A DNA stretch of 64,000 nt from Chryseobacterium jejuense (lineage in GTDB: Bacteria; Bacteroidota; Bacteroidia; Flavobacteriales; Weeksellaceae): the NCBI RefSeq assembly GCF_017877355.1, contig NZ_JAGIPR010000003.1, positions 1 to 64,000 of the forward strand, written 5' to 3'. Made by a program: the position numbers and the translations under genes. Shown in pieces: positions 18,373 to 26,396 of this stretch; the stretch's first letter is position 1, and each line of letters starts with the position of its first letter. Under the pieces are notes generated by a model. That model had not been told where the DNA came from. It worked only from the letters and a program-made list of their open reading frames with translations, and ran no database searches.

Positions 18373-18483
18373 AGCATATAATTTTACGAGTTGGATTTTG
18401 CAAAGATAGAATTAAAAAAAAGAAATCCTGCCGATATATACAGACAAGACTCTAAAAAAATAAACAGATTAATACTGGATTTT

Positions 18484-19050
18484 TTATTCTCTAAGAACTT
18501 TAATCCTGTTATCGTTCCATATTTTGATAACCGAAGATCCGGAGTATTTCGAAACCTTATCTCTGTCTTCTTCCACTGCATAATCCACAAGATTGATGAT
18601 TTCTGATGAAATATCAGAGAATTTCAGCGGACTTTTATCACCACTAAAATTAGCAGAAGTAGATACCAAAGGTTTGTTCAGCTTAGTGATAAGCTTTTTA
18701 CAAAAATCATTCTTTACCAACCTGATTCCGATGCTGCCATCTTCCGCAAGCAATTCTTTCGGTAAACCTCTTGGATTTTCATAAACAATAGTTACCGGCT
18801 TTTCACTTAAATCAATAATTTCCCAGGCCATTTCGGGAACATCTACCAAGTCCTGAAGCCTTTTTTCAGACTCTACCAGAATAATCATCGATTTGTTTTT
18901 CTCACGTTTTTTGATGTCAAAAATTTTATTGACAGCCTCTATATTGGTAGCGTCACAACCAATCCCCCAAATGGTATCTGTAGGGTAAAGAATGGTTCCG
19001 CCGGATTTTAATATTTCAATAATAGGTTCCATATTTTTATCTAGATTCAA
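18484..19050 (-). CDS. tsaC: L-threonylcarbamoyladenylate synthase (TsaC/Sua5-YrdC family)
   Basis: A 188-residue protein that makes threonylcarbamoyl-AMP from Thr, bicarbonate and ATP for t6A37 modification of ANN-decoding tRNAs. The YrdC motifs are visible: GGTILYPTDTIWGIGCDA (15-32), IFDIKKREKNKSMIIL (basic nucleotide-binding stretch), SIGIRL and the STSANFSG signature. The length fits the short TsaC form without the C-terminal Sua5 domain. An essential housekeeping gene. Confidence 0.93.
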   Translation of the reverse strand: MNLDKNMEPIIEILKSGGTILYPTDTIWGIGCDATNIEAVNKIFDIKKREKNKSMIILVESEKRLQDLVDVPEMAWEIIDLSEKPVTIVYENPRGLPKELLAEDGSIGIRLVKNDFCKKLITKLNKPLVSTSANFSGDKSPLKFSDISSEIINLVDYAVEEDRDKVSKYSGSSVIKIWNDNRIKVLRE

Positions 19051-19119
19051 AATAGTGGATAAAGGTAGAGAATCTGTGAATTTTGAACAAAAAATTGGAG
19101 ATAAAAAGGATGGTGTTTT

Positions 19120-19226
19120 TTAGGCTTTGGTTAAAGCTAATGGATGGTTTATAAAATTAAAAGACGGGCTAAAGCCTAGTCGTGGGCGGATTTTTCTTTC
19201 GACTACGACTAGGCTTTAGCCAAAAC
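19120..19226 (-). repeat. Dispersed intergenic repeat R1, copy 2 (with perfect hairpin)
   Basis: Read on the plus strand, 19122-19170 (AGGCTTTGGTTAAAGC ... AATGGATGGTTTATAAA ... ACGGGCT) matches the reverse complement of copy 1 base for base over most of its length. It is followed by a perfect 17-bp inverted repeat, 19167-19183 against 19205-19221 (core GGCTAAAGCCTAGTCGT), with a 21-base loop. Confidence 0.75.
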
Positions 19227-19237
19227 TTATTATCTTC

Positions 19238-19750
19238 TTACATCCACCCCAACTTAGATAAATACCTTTCTTCAATAATATTCAGGTGGTGGTAATTATG
19301 TCCAATAATCAATTTTGCTATGGTTTCTACTGAAATTTCATGACCATTTGCCGTTCCAATATTTTGTAAAGCCTTAGGATTCATGGTTTCGATTAAAATC
19401 TGAGAGGATTTTCTTACCAATTTATATTCTTCCAGTAAAGATTCCAGCGATCTCTCACTGGCAAAAGACTGATCCGCATATTCATTTTCATCAAATCCCG
19501 GAAGGTTGTTTTTATCACCTCTTGCAAACGCTAAGATTCTGTATTGGAAAACTCTTTCTGTATCAGATAAGTGGAGGAGTAATCCTTTCAGTGTCCATTT
19601 TCCTTCAGCGTAAGCGAATCTTGATTGTTCTTCAGTAAGATTAGAATAAATTCCTATTGTTTTTTCTTCCGATATTTTTAATTCAGCTAACCAATCTCCT
19701 GATGGAATCTGGTCTAAATATCTTTGAATGTATTTTTGGAAATCTGTCAT
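19238..19750 (-). CDS. DinB/YfiT-like four-helix metal-binding protein
   Basis: A 170-residue DinB-superfamily protein. The three histidines that usually bind a divalent metal are recognisable: one in LLLHLSDTERVF (about residue 60) and two in IIGHNYHHLNIIEERYL (about 149-153). Members act as thiol-dependent transferases (bacillithiol, mycothiol) or have no known function. The thiol partner in this organism is not indicated. Confidence 0.85.
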   Translation of the reverse strand: MTDFQKYIQRYLDQIPSGDWLAELKISEEKTIGIYSNLTEEQSRFAYAEGKWTLKGLLLHLSDTERVFQYRILAFARGDKNNLPGFDENEYADQSFASERSLESLLEEYKLVRKSSQILIETMNPKALQNIGTANGHEISVETIAKLIIGHNYHHLNIIEERYLSKLGWM

Positions 19751-19871
19751 GTTGTTTTGGGGTTATACGTTAAAATGTGTGGTCAGAGATACGGGTTAAT
19801 GGGATTCAGATTAATGAGGTTCAAGGTATGAAAATATTAGCTGCAGTATTTTATTATTCATTACTTATTGC

Positions 19872-20318
19872 TTATGAATTGCTCCACTCGTAGAAATTTA
19901 CGGAGTCATAGAGTTCAAATCCACAGGAAGGGTAGAGCTGATTACCTACATCATTACCTTTTCCTGTCTCAAGAAGGATTCCGCAGGCATTTGAAGCTCT
20001 GCACAGTTCTTTTGCTTTTTCAATAAGTTCTTTGGAGTAGCCTTTTCCTCTATGGTTGGTATTAACGTACAAATCGTTTAGTAGCCAGTAACGCTGCATT
20101 CTGGTGGAAGAAAATATAGGATATAATTGTACAAAACCAGTCAGGATTCCGTTTTCTTCTGCAACAAAAACTTCAGAGTCTTTATTTTCAATTCTTTCCT
20201 GAAGAAAATCTGAAGCAGCAGGAATATCAGATGATTTGTGATAGAATATTCTGTATTGATCGAACAGTTCAGCTAATTGAGGTAAATCTGCAATAACTGC
20301 TTTTCTAATGTTTTTCAT
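19872..20318 (-). CDS. GNAT family N-acetyltransferase
   Basis: A 148-residue GNAT protein: N-terminal IRKAVIADLPQLAELFDQY, motif A LNDLYVNTNHRGKGYSKELIEKA (acetyl-CoA loop RGKGYS), and a motif B end GNQLYPSCGFELYDSVNFYEW. The pattern with a downstream NFYEW is seen in small-molecule acetyltransferases such as spermidine- or GCN5-like enzymes, but the acceptor is unknown. Confidence 0.88.
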   Translation of the reverse strand: MKNIRKAVIADLPQLAELFDQYRIFYHKSSDIPAASDFLQERIENKDSEVFVAEENGILTGFVQLYPIFSSTRMQRYWLLNDLYVNTNHRGKGYSKELIEKAKELCRASNACGILLETGKGNDVGNQLYPSCGFELYDSVNFYEWSNS

Positions 20319-20388
20319 AGGTATTTGGTGGTGATAATAAAAATGAGAAAGATATTAAATCCTTCTCATTTTTAGTTTATGGTAGTGG

Positions 20389-21528
20389 TTAGGAAAATGC
20401 TTTTTCCAGATCTGCAATAAGATCATCTGCATCTTCAATACCAACGCTTAAACGTACAAGGTCATCAGTGATTCCCAATTCAGCACGTTTTTCAGCTGGG
20501 ATAGAAGCATGGGTCATTAAAGCTGGGTGGTTCGCTAAAGATTCCACACCTCCTAAAGATTCAGCTAAAGTAAATACCCTTACTTTTTCAAGGAATTTGA
20601 TGGCATCTTCTTTCTTTCCGGATTTGAAAGTGAATGAAACCATTCCTCCAGATTCCTTCATCTGAGATTTTGCAAGCTCATACTGAGGATGAGACTCTAA
20701 TCCAGGATAAATTACTTTATCTACTGCAGGATGAGTTTCAAGATATTTTGCTACAGCAAGTCCGTTGTCAGAATGTCTCTGCATTCTTAATGCCAATGTT
20801 TTGATCCCTCTTAAAACAAGGTAAGAATCGTGAGGTCCTAAGATACCACCACTTGCAAATTGAATGAAGTGAAGTTTTTCACCTAATTCTGCATCTTTAG
20901 CGATAAGAGCACCCGCAATAACGTCAGAGTGTCCACCTAAATATTTGGTAGCAGAATGCATTACAATATCAGCTCCCAGATCAATTGGTCTTTGGATATA
21001 AGGAGTTGCAAAAGTATTGTCTACAGCAACTAAAATATCTTTTCCTTTTGCAATGTCTACTACAGCTTTGATATCTACCAATTTCATCAATGGGTTAGTT
21101 GGAGTTTCAACCCAAATCAGTTTAGTTTTATCAGTAATTACATCTGCAATTTTAGAAACATCATCAAAATTAACAAATGTGAACTTCAGCTGATATTTTT
21201 CAAAAAGTCTGGTAAACATTCTGTAAGTACCACCGTAAAGATCATCTACAGCAATTACTTCATCACCAGGGTTTAATAACTTCAAAACGCAATCGATAGC
21301 CGCAAGACCAGAACCGAAGGCTAAACCTCTTGCTCCGTTTTCAATACTAGCTAAAGAATCTTCTAACGCCTGTCTTGTAGGGTTAGCCGCTCTTGAATAT
21401 TCATATCCGGAGTGTACTCCAGGGCTTTTCTGTGCAAATGTAGAGGTTAAAAATACAGGAACGTTTACAGATCCCGTTGCAGACTCATGATGCTGCCCTC
21501 CGTGAATTACTTTGGTATTAAAATTCAT
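20389..21528 (-). CDS. Cystathionine gamma-synthase/lyase-type PLP enzyme
   Basis: A 379-residue PLP enzyme of the Cys/Met-metabolism family. The cofactor lysine is Lys195 in HSATKYLGGHSDV; other signatures are YSRAANPTRQALE, GLAFGSGLAA (cofactor phosphate loop), VETPTNPLMKLVDI and SLGGVESLANHPALMTH. It acts in transsulfuration: either joining an activated homoserine with cysteine (MetB) or splitting cystathionine (MetC/gamma-lyase). The Bacteroidota members of this length are hard to separate from sequence alone, so no symbol is given. It is monocistronic. Confidence 0.88.
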   Translation of the reverse strand: MNFNTKVIHGGQHHESATGSVNVPVFLTSTFAQKSPGVHSGYEYSRAANPTRQALEDSLASIENGARGLAFGSGLAAIDCVLKLLNPGDEVIAVDDLYGGTYRMFTRLFEKYQLKFTFVNFDDVSKIADVITDKTKLIWVETPTNPLMKLVDIKAVVDIAKGKDILVAVDNTFATPYIQRPIDLGADIVMHSATKYLGGHSDVIAGALIAKDAELGEKLHFIQFASGGILGPHDSYLVLRGIKTLALRMQRHSDNGLAVAKYLETHPAVDKVIYPGLESHPQYELAKSQMKESGGMVSFTFKSGKKEDAIKFLEKVRVFTLAESLGGVESLANHPALMTHASIPAEKRAELGITDDLVRLSVGIEDADDLIADLEKAFS

Positions 21529-21540
21529 AATATTTTATAA

Positions 21541-21612
21541 TTTATCAATCTAACAGTGTACCAATTTACCAATGTTTTAGAATTGTTACACTGTTAAATT
21601 GCTGCTTTGTTA
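21541..21612 (-). repeat. Dispersed intergenic repeat R3, copy 1
   Basis: The spacer between the PLP-enzyme gene and gldC contains TAACAGTGTA (21552-21561) and its complement TACACTGTTA, with TTGTTACA-like strings. Its reverse complement aligns with 26326-26391, including AGCAAT(G/T)TAACAG and TAAACTGATACATTG / TAAATTGGTACACTG. Confidence 0.55.
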
Positions 21613-21630
21613 CATTTATTGTGAACGTTT

Positions 21631-21954
21631 TTACTTTATAGCCGATTTTACAGCAAACTCTTCTGCAACTTCTTCCAACCATTGTGCCACATCTTCCTCT
21701 CCGGTTGCTCTTTGGTAAGTATTTCCTAGAGAGACTAAAATCTGATGGATAAACATCTTCATCTGGTCTACAGGCATTTCCTTTGTCCAAAGATCGATTC
21801 TTAAAGCTTCCATTGTTTTATCATCCCATACAGAGATCATAGTAGCCTTTGTTTCCTCCTTTTCAACACCTCCATCCTGAGCATTCCATGTAATGTTTTC
21901 CGGAACGTGGTTTTCATCAAGCTCTACATCTATCGTAATCTGAGTTTTTCTCAT
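21631..21954 (-). CDS. gldC: Gliding motility protein GldC
   Basis: A 107-residue cytosolic protein with the GldC pattern: MRKTQITIDVELDENHVPENI, the central WDDKTMEALRIDLWTKEMPVDQMK, and LGNTYQRATGEEDVAQWLEE. GldC is known from Flavobacterium johnsoniae, where it supports gliding, and lies next to gldB there as here. Its molecular function is not defined; gldC mutants elsewhere are only partly impaired. Confidence 0.92.
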   Translation of the reverse strand: MRKTQITIDVELDENHVPENITWNAQDGGVEKEETKATMISVWDDKTMEALRIDLWTKEMPVDQMKMFIHQILVSLGNTYQRATGEEDVAQWLEEVAEEFAVKSAIK

Positions 21955-21979
21955 ACCAATCTAAAATTTTTCAGCAAAG

Positions 21980-22159
21980 TTAATACTTCTTCAGCTTATC
22001 CAAAATTTCTACGAAATTATCTTCATCAGGAAATGGATTATTTGGGGTGAAAACTTTGTCTGCTGGATTGATAAAATCGGGAATATTTACATTTTTGAGA
22101 ATGAGTTTATTTTGAGTGAATCCATAGCTTAGATTCCGTATGCTAATTAGGTTTTCCAT
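21980..22159 (-). CDS. Possible 59-residue small protein between gldC and gldB
   Basis: An open frame from ATG 22159 to TAA 21980 encodes 59 residues. The N-terminus MENLISIRNLSYGFTQNKL followed by ILKNVNI resembles the first strands of an ABC-transporter ATPase (IRNLSxxF...LKNVxx), but no Walker A follows; the rest (PDFINPADKVF ... FVEILDKLKKY) is unrelated to that family. It could be a small gene, a fragment or chance. It sits 25 bases upstream of gldC on the same strand. Confidence 0.45.
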   Translation of the reverse strand: MENLISIRNLSYGFTQNKLILKNVNIPDFINPADKVFTPNNPFPDEDNFVEILDKLKKY

Positions 22160-22182
22160 AGATATTGTGTAATTGGCGTCAA

Positions 22183-22216
22183 TAAAAAAAGACTTTCTGT
22201 AGTTACAAAAAGTCTT
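22183..22216 (-). terminator. Intrinsic terminator after gldB
   Basis: AAGACTTT (22189-22196) pairs with AAAGTCTT (22209-22216). On the minus strand the stem is followed by a run of T (plus-strand AAAAAAA at 22184-22190). It lies about 20 bases beyond the gldB stop, separating gldB from the small frame and gldC. Confidence 0.8.
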
Positions 22217-22236
22217 AGATAGGTATGAAATAACGG

Positions 22237-23223
22237 TTACTTTGTTACACTTGGCTTATAACCGGATTCGTTAAAAATTTGAGTAGCGTCCATTTTCAGG
22301 AATGCTGTAAGTTTTGTGTCAGGCTTTTCCTTGAGATAGGCTTTACAGATCTGCCAGCCTGTAAAAATTCCGATTTGTGGGGAAGATTCATTGTCTATTT
22401 CAGTATAGAACTTTGAGAAGGGTCCCGGAGCAATAAAACGCTCTCCCAATCTTGGATCATCACCAAATAGCAGGTTACTTTCCACAAAATAATTCCAGAT
22501 ATTGGCTTCATTGTACGTAGCCCATTCATGTTGTTTTTTGGTATAATTCATTTTCAGATAATCTGGAGTATCAGGAAGGAATGCATCCTGCAGAATCATC
22601 ACTTTTCCGTTAAGAATCACTTGATCTATAAATTTCTGATGATCCGGAGATTCCGTTACAATATTTTCAGCAAAAAGCTGAGAAACTTTCGGAACAATAT
22701 TCTGTGGGTTCATCGACTTCTGGAAATATAGCTCCAACCCTTTGTAGTGAGCATTACCATCTCCCATAAAACCAGTAATATCTATGAATAAAAGATTTCC
22801 TTTTTCATCGTAAAAAATTGGGTCTTGAACCATTTGTAATGCTGATGAAAACAGATATACCTTTGGACTTTTAAACTGTGGAAAATAATGTTTGATATGT
22901 GAAAATAATCCCTGAAGATCTCTCTGTAATTTAGGCTGGTCTATTTTTCCAATAGCTTCTTTATAGATCTTAATTTCTTCCGCATCAGCTCTTCTTTTAG
23001 AGAAATCAGCATCAGAAACGGTTCCCTGAAACCATGGAAACTGAGCTTTAAACTGATCTAATGGAGTATTTGGATTGTAAAACTCTTTGGAAATATCCGT
23101 CATTTCGATTTTTTCGGCGGTGTCTTTTACCTCTATTTTCCATTGGTTTTCAGGTTCTTTTTTACAGGAGTTTAGTCCCATAATTAAAACAGAAGAAACG
23201 GCAATATATCTGAAAATCTTCAT
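22237..23223 (-). CDS. gldB: Gliding motility lipoprotein GldB
   Basis: 328 residues from the ATG at 23223, chosen because it directly starts a lipoprotein signal (MKIFRYIAVSSVLIMGLNSC, lipid cysteine at 20); an upstream in-frame start at 23376 would bury it. The mature part has the GldB pattern: a helical ICKAYLKEKPD near the end, VYLFSSALQMVQDPIFYD, and an HEWATYNEANIWNYFVE block. GldB is required for gliding and chitin use in Flavobacterium johnsoniae. It faces the periplasm from the membrane. Confidence 0.92.
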   Translation of the reverse strand: MKIFRYIAVSSVLIMGLNSCKKEPENQWKIEVKDTAEKIEMTDISKEFYNPNTPLDQFKAQFPWFQGTVSDADFSKRRADAEEIKIYKEAIGKIDQPKLQRDLQGLFSHIKHYFPQFKSPKVYLFSSALQMVQDPIFYDEKGNLLFIDITGFMGDGNAHYKGLELYFQKSMNPQNIVPKVSQLFAENIVTESPDHQKFIDQVILNGKVMILQDAFLPDTPDYLKMNYTKKQHEWATYNEANIWNYFVESNLLFGDDPRLGERFIAPGPFSKFYTEIDNESSPQIGIFTGWQICKAYLKEKPDTKLTAFLKMDATQIFNESGYKPSVTK

Positions 23224-23269
23224 TATTTTTACATTAAGTTTACAAAAGTAAGGATTAAATGGATATTTT

Positions 23270-23914
23270 ATGATGAAATTTAAAATATTTACCGTTCTCA
23301 CGGGGATTTTCGGCTTAGCTTTTTTACAGGGACAGAAGCTTGAGTTTAAAGATAAAAACCTTGAAAAGACAGTCATTGAAAATTTTGATGTAAATAAAGA
23401 TGGAACAATCAGTCAGGCTGAAGCAGAAGCAGTTAACAACCTGTTTTTGGTTCAAAAAGGAATTACTTCCGGGGAGGATCTTCATTTCTTTAAAAATGTA
23501 AAAATGATTATGTTGGATGATAATGCGGTACCTTCCATTGTTCTGAAGGATATGGACAAACTGAACCTTTTTTCATGTACAGGATGTAAAGTAGCATCAT
23601 TTAAGGCTGAAAATCTGAAAAACCTTACTTCTTTGTACATGGATAATAACCTTTTGGAGACGATTTCCCTGAAGGCAGCTCCAAAAATTGACCAATTAAC
23701 ATTATCTTTAAATCAGCTAAAAACAATTGATCTGTCTCAGCTTAAAAATCTAAGGAGACTGAATGTAGAACACAATAAAATCCAACATATTGATATTTCC
23801 GGAAACCCAGCTCTACAGACTTTAAATGTAGGCGGAAATAAAATGAAAGAAGCAGATATCAAGAAAGGATTAAAGACAGATATTACCATTTTTGGAACTA
23901 ATGAACAAAACTAA
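23270..23914 (+). CDS. Secreted EF-hand/leucine-rich-repeat protein
   Basis: A 214-residue exported protein: signal peptide to about FLQGQ, then an EF-hand-like calcium loop DVNKDGTISQAE (about 40-51), then leucine-rich repeats of the short bacterial kind (LKNLTSLYMDNNLLETISL; LTLSLNQLKTIDLSQ; LRRLNVEHNKIQHIDISGN; LQTLNVGGNKM). It has no T9SS tail. It could bind a protein partner in the periplasm; the function is unknown. It is divergent from gldB, with 46 bases between starts. Confidence 0.8.
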   Translation: MMKFKIFTVLTGIFGLAFLQGQKLEFKDKNLEKTVIENFDVNKDGTISQAEAEAVNNLFLVQKGITSGEDLHFFKNVKMIMLDDNAVPSIVLKDMDKLNLFSCTGCKVASFKAENLKNLTSLYMDNNLLETISLKAAPKIDQLTLSLNQLKTIDLSQLKNLRRLNVEHNKIQHIDISGNPALQTLNVGGNKMKEADIKKGLKTDITIFGTNEQN

Positions 23915-23918
23915 TAAT

Positions 23919-24440
23919 ATGATAATAGAAACAAAAAGACTGATTTTAAGAGAATTTGAAGATGCTGATTTTGAGCAGATATTCCTTATGGATTCTGATC
24001 CTGAAGTGATGAAATATGTTGGTGTACCGGTATCTACAAATATTGGTGAATCTAAAAATATTATCAAACTGATCCAAAAGCAATATGAGGAAAACGGAGT
24101 GGGAAGGCTGGCCGTTGTTGAAAAAGAAAGTGGGCATGTTATTGGCTGGAGTGGATTGAAATTATTGACCAAAGAGATAAATGGTTATCAGAATGTTCTG
24201 GAACTGGGATATCGTTTTTTACCAGAATCCTGGGGTAAAGGATATGCTGTGGAAGCGGGAATAGCTTCTCTGGATTACGGGTTTAATGAATTGAATGCAG
24301 AGACAATTTATGCATGTGCACATTCTGAGCATGATGTTTCCAATCATATTTTAAGAAAACTGGGATTTGAGAAAACTGGCGAATTTGAAGAGCCAGATGG
24401 CATTTGCTTTTGGTATGAATTAAGAAGAGAGAAAAAATAA
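23919..24440 (+). CDS. GNAT N-acetyltransferase (RimJ/RimL-like), tandem copy 1
   Basis: 173 residues from the ATG at 23919, which aligns with the start of the next gene; an earlier in-frame start at 23892 overlaps the LRR gene. It has the RimJ/RimL-type pattern: ETKRLILREFEDADFEQIF, strand SGHVIGWSGLKLL, motif A YRFLPESWGKGYAVEAGIA and NHILRKLGFEKTGEFE. About 70% of residues look identical to the next gene, so the two arose by recent tandem duplication. The acceptor is unknown; ribosomal-protein or amino-acid acetylation are possible. Confidence 0.88.
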   Translation: MIIETKRLILREFEDADFEQIFLMDSDPEVMKYVGVPVSTNIGESKNIIKLIQKQYEENGVGRLAVVEKESGHVIGWSGLKLLTKEINGYQNVLELGYRFLPESWGKGYAVEAGIASLDYGFNELNAETIYACAHSEHDVSNHILRKLGFEKTGEFEEPDGICFWYELRREKK

Positions 24441-24446
24441 ACAACT

Positions 24447-24968
24447 ATGATACTGGAAACAGAAAGACTGATTTTAAGAAAACTTGAAGAAACTGATGAT
24501 GAACGCATGTTTCTTATGGATTCTGATCCTGAGGTGATGAAATACCTTGAACCTCCTGTAAAAAGCAAGGAAGAATCAAAGAACGTGATCAGAATGATTC
24601 AGAAACAATATGAAGAAAACGGAGTAGGAAGATTGGCTGTTATTGAAAAAGAAAGCGGACTGTTAATAGGATGGTGCGGATTAAAACTATTAAAAGAACC
24701 TATCAACGGACATGTTGAAACCTTAGATCTGGGTTATCGTTTTATTCCTGAGTTTTGGGGGAAAGGATATGCGTGGGAAGCCGCAAATGCCACACTAGAT
24801 TATGGTTTTAACGAATTGAAAGCAAATACGATATACGCTTATGCTGATTCAGGAAACACAGGATCCAATTATATCTTAACCAAATTGGGTTTTGAAAATA
24901 CAGGAGAATTTGAAGACTCAGGGGTAAAGTGTTCTTGGTATGAACTTAAACGTGAAAAATATATTTAA
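24447..24968 (+). CDS. GNAT N-acetyltransferase (RimJ/RimL-like), tandem copy 2
   Basis: A 173-residue paralogue of the preceding gene with the same landmarks (ETERLILRKLEETDDERMF; LLIGWCGLKLL; YRFIPEFWGKGYAWEAANA; NYILTKLGFENTGEFE). It begins 6 bases after copy 1. Its stop overlaps the next start by one base (TAATG), so all three acetyltransferase genes are probably one transcript. Confidence 0.88.
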   Translation: MILETERLILRKLEETDDERMFLMDSDPEVMKYLEPPVKSKEESKNVIRMIQKQYEENGVGRLAVIEKESGLLIGWCGLKLLKEPINGHVETLDLGYRFIPEFWGKGYAWEAANATLDYGFNELKANTIYAYADSGNTGSNYILTKLGFENTGEFEDSGVKCSWYELKREKYI

Positions 24969-25501
24969 TGATAACAATAAGAGAGGAAGAGGAAAAAGAT
25001 TATGAGAAGGTTTTTATACTTACAGAAGAAGCCTTCAGAGATATGGAACATAGTGACCATCAGGAACATTTTCTTGTTGAAAAATTAAGAAAATCCGAGG
25101 CATTTATTCCGGAATTATCTTTGGTTGCAGAAGATAAAAATGGAGCAATTGCCGGACATATTTTGTTTACAAAACTGATCATTGAAAATGGTTCAGAAAC
25201 ATTCGAATCCTTGGCACTAGCTCCTGTTTCTGTAAAACCTGAGTTTCAAAATCAGGGAATTGGAGGGCAATTAATTCGTGACGGCCATCTTAGAGCTCAA
25301 AAATTAGGATACCAATCGGTGATCCTGATTGGACATGAAGATTATTATCCTAGGTTTGGTTACGAAAAAACAAGTAATTTTGGGATCTCATTTCCGTTTG
25401 AAATTCCGGAAGTCAACGGAATGGCTATTGAGCTGTTAAAAGACGGATTAAAAAATAAAAAAGGGATGGTGAAATATCCTAAAGAATTTGGAATAGACTA
25501 A
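24968..25501 (+). CDS. GNAT N-acetyltransferase (YhbS-like)
   Basis: A 177-residue acetyltransferase unlike the two upstream copies. It has the YhbS-type order: ITIREEEEKDYEKVFILTEEAF, DGH-type FLVEKLRKSEAFIPELSLVAED, motif A LAPVSVKPEFQNQGIGGQLIRDG (loop QNQGIG) and the typical SVILIGHEDYYPRFGYEK. The substrate is unknown. Translation is probably coupled to the upstream gene through TAATG; nadE follows 13 bases later. Confidence 0.88.
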   Translation: MITIREEEEKDYEKVFILTEEAFRDMEHSDHQEHFLVEKLRKSEAFIPELSLVAEDKNGAIAGHILFTKLIIENGSETFESLALAPVSVKPEFQNQGIGGQLIRDGHLRAQKLGYQSVILIGHEDYYPRFGYEKTSNFGISFPFEIPEVNGMAIELLKDGLKNKKGMVKYPKEFGID

Positions 25502-25514
25502 AAAAATATAAACG

Positions 25515-26309
25515 ATGCAGACACAAAAAGTGATAGATCATATCGTTGGCTGGTTAAAAGATTATGCCACAAAAGCCAGAGTAAACGGATATGTAATAGG
25601 GGTTTCAGGAGGAGTGGATTCAGGAGTGGTTTCTACACTGGCAGCTATGACCGGTTTGAAAACATTACTGATCGAGATGCCAATCCGACAGAAAGCAGAT
25701 CAGGTAGACCGCGCACAGGACCACATGAATGACCTGAAATCCAGATTTCCAAACGTGGAGATTATGTCTGTGGATTTAACACCGGCTTTTGAAGAGCTTT
25801 ACAAAACTTTTGATGTACATGATGACCTGTATCCAAACGAAAAACTGGCATTTGCCAATACAAGATCCCGTCTAAGAATGCTTACCTTGTACTACTACGG
25901 TCAGATTAACGGACTTTTAGTGTGTGGAACCGGAAATAAAGTGGAAGATTTCGGAATCGGGTTTTATACCAAATATGGTGATGGTGGAGTAGACGTTTCG
26001 CCAATCGGAGACCTTTATAAAACTGAAGTTTATGCATTGGCAAAAGGATTAAATCTGATTAAAAGTATTCAGGAAGCTATTCCTACAGATGGACTTTGGG
26101 ATGTAGACCGTACAGATGAACAGCAGATTGGTGCCACGTATCCTGAGTTGGAAAAAATTCAGAAAGAATACGGAACCAAAACAGCTGAAGATTATGAAGG
26201 AAGAGATAAGGAAGTGTTCCAGATCTTTGATAGAATGCATAAGGCTGCAAAACATAAAATGGATCCTATTCCGGTTTGTGATATTCCTGAAGACTGGAGA
26301 GAATCATAA
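25515..26309 (+). CDS. nadE: NH3-dependent NAD+ synthetase
   Basis: A 264-residue cytosolic enzyme that amidates deamido-NAD+ using ATP and ammonia. The ATP-pyrophosphatase P-loop is SGGVDSGVVS (about 31-40); CGTGNKVEDFGIGFYTKYGDGGVDVSPIGDLYKTEVY carries the deamido-NAD and ammonia-channel residues. No nitrilase-type glutaminase domain is present, so ammonia is the direct donor. A nadE gene close to gldB/gldC is familiar in this group; here four genes stand between them. Confidence 0.93.
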   Translation: MQTQKVIDHIVGWLKDYATKARVNGYVIGVSGGVDSGVVSTLAAMTGLKTLLIEMPIRQKADQVDRAQDHMNDLKSRFPNVEIMSVDLTPAFEELYKTFDVHDDLYPNEKLAFANTRSRLRMLTLYYYGQINGLLVCGTGNKVEDFGIGFYTKYGDGGVDVSPIGDLYKTEVYALAKGLNLIKSIQEAIPTDGLWDVDRTDEQQIGATYPELEKIQKEYGTKTAEDYEGRDKEVFQIFDRMHKAAKHKMDPIPVCDIPEDWRES

Positions 26310-26325
26310 ATAGGTGTACTCTTTT

Positions 26326-26391
26326 AGCAATGTAACAGCTTATAATAATTGTTACATTGCTAAACTGATACATTGTTACACTAAACAATCG
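26326..26391 (+). repeat. Dispersed intergenic repeat R3, copy 2
   Basis: TAGCAATGTAAC and GTTACATTGCTA form a perfect 12-bp inverted repeat with a 14-base loop, followed by TACATTGTTACAC. It matches the reverse complement of 21541-21612. It lies between nadE and the ribonuclease gene and may serve as a weak terminator. Confidence 0.65.
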
Positions 26392-26396
26392 TTACT

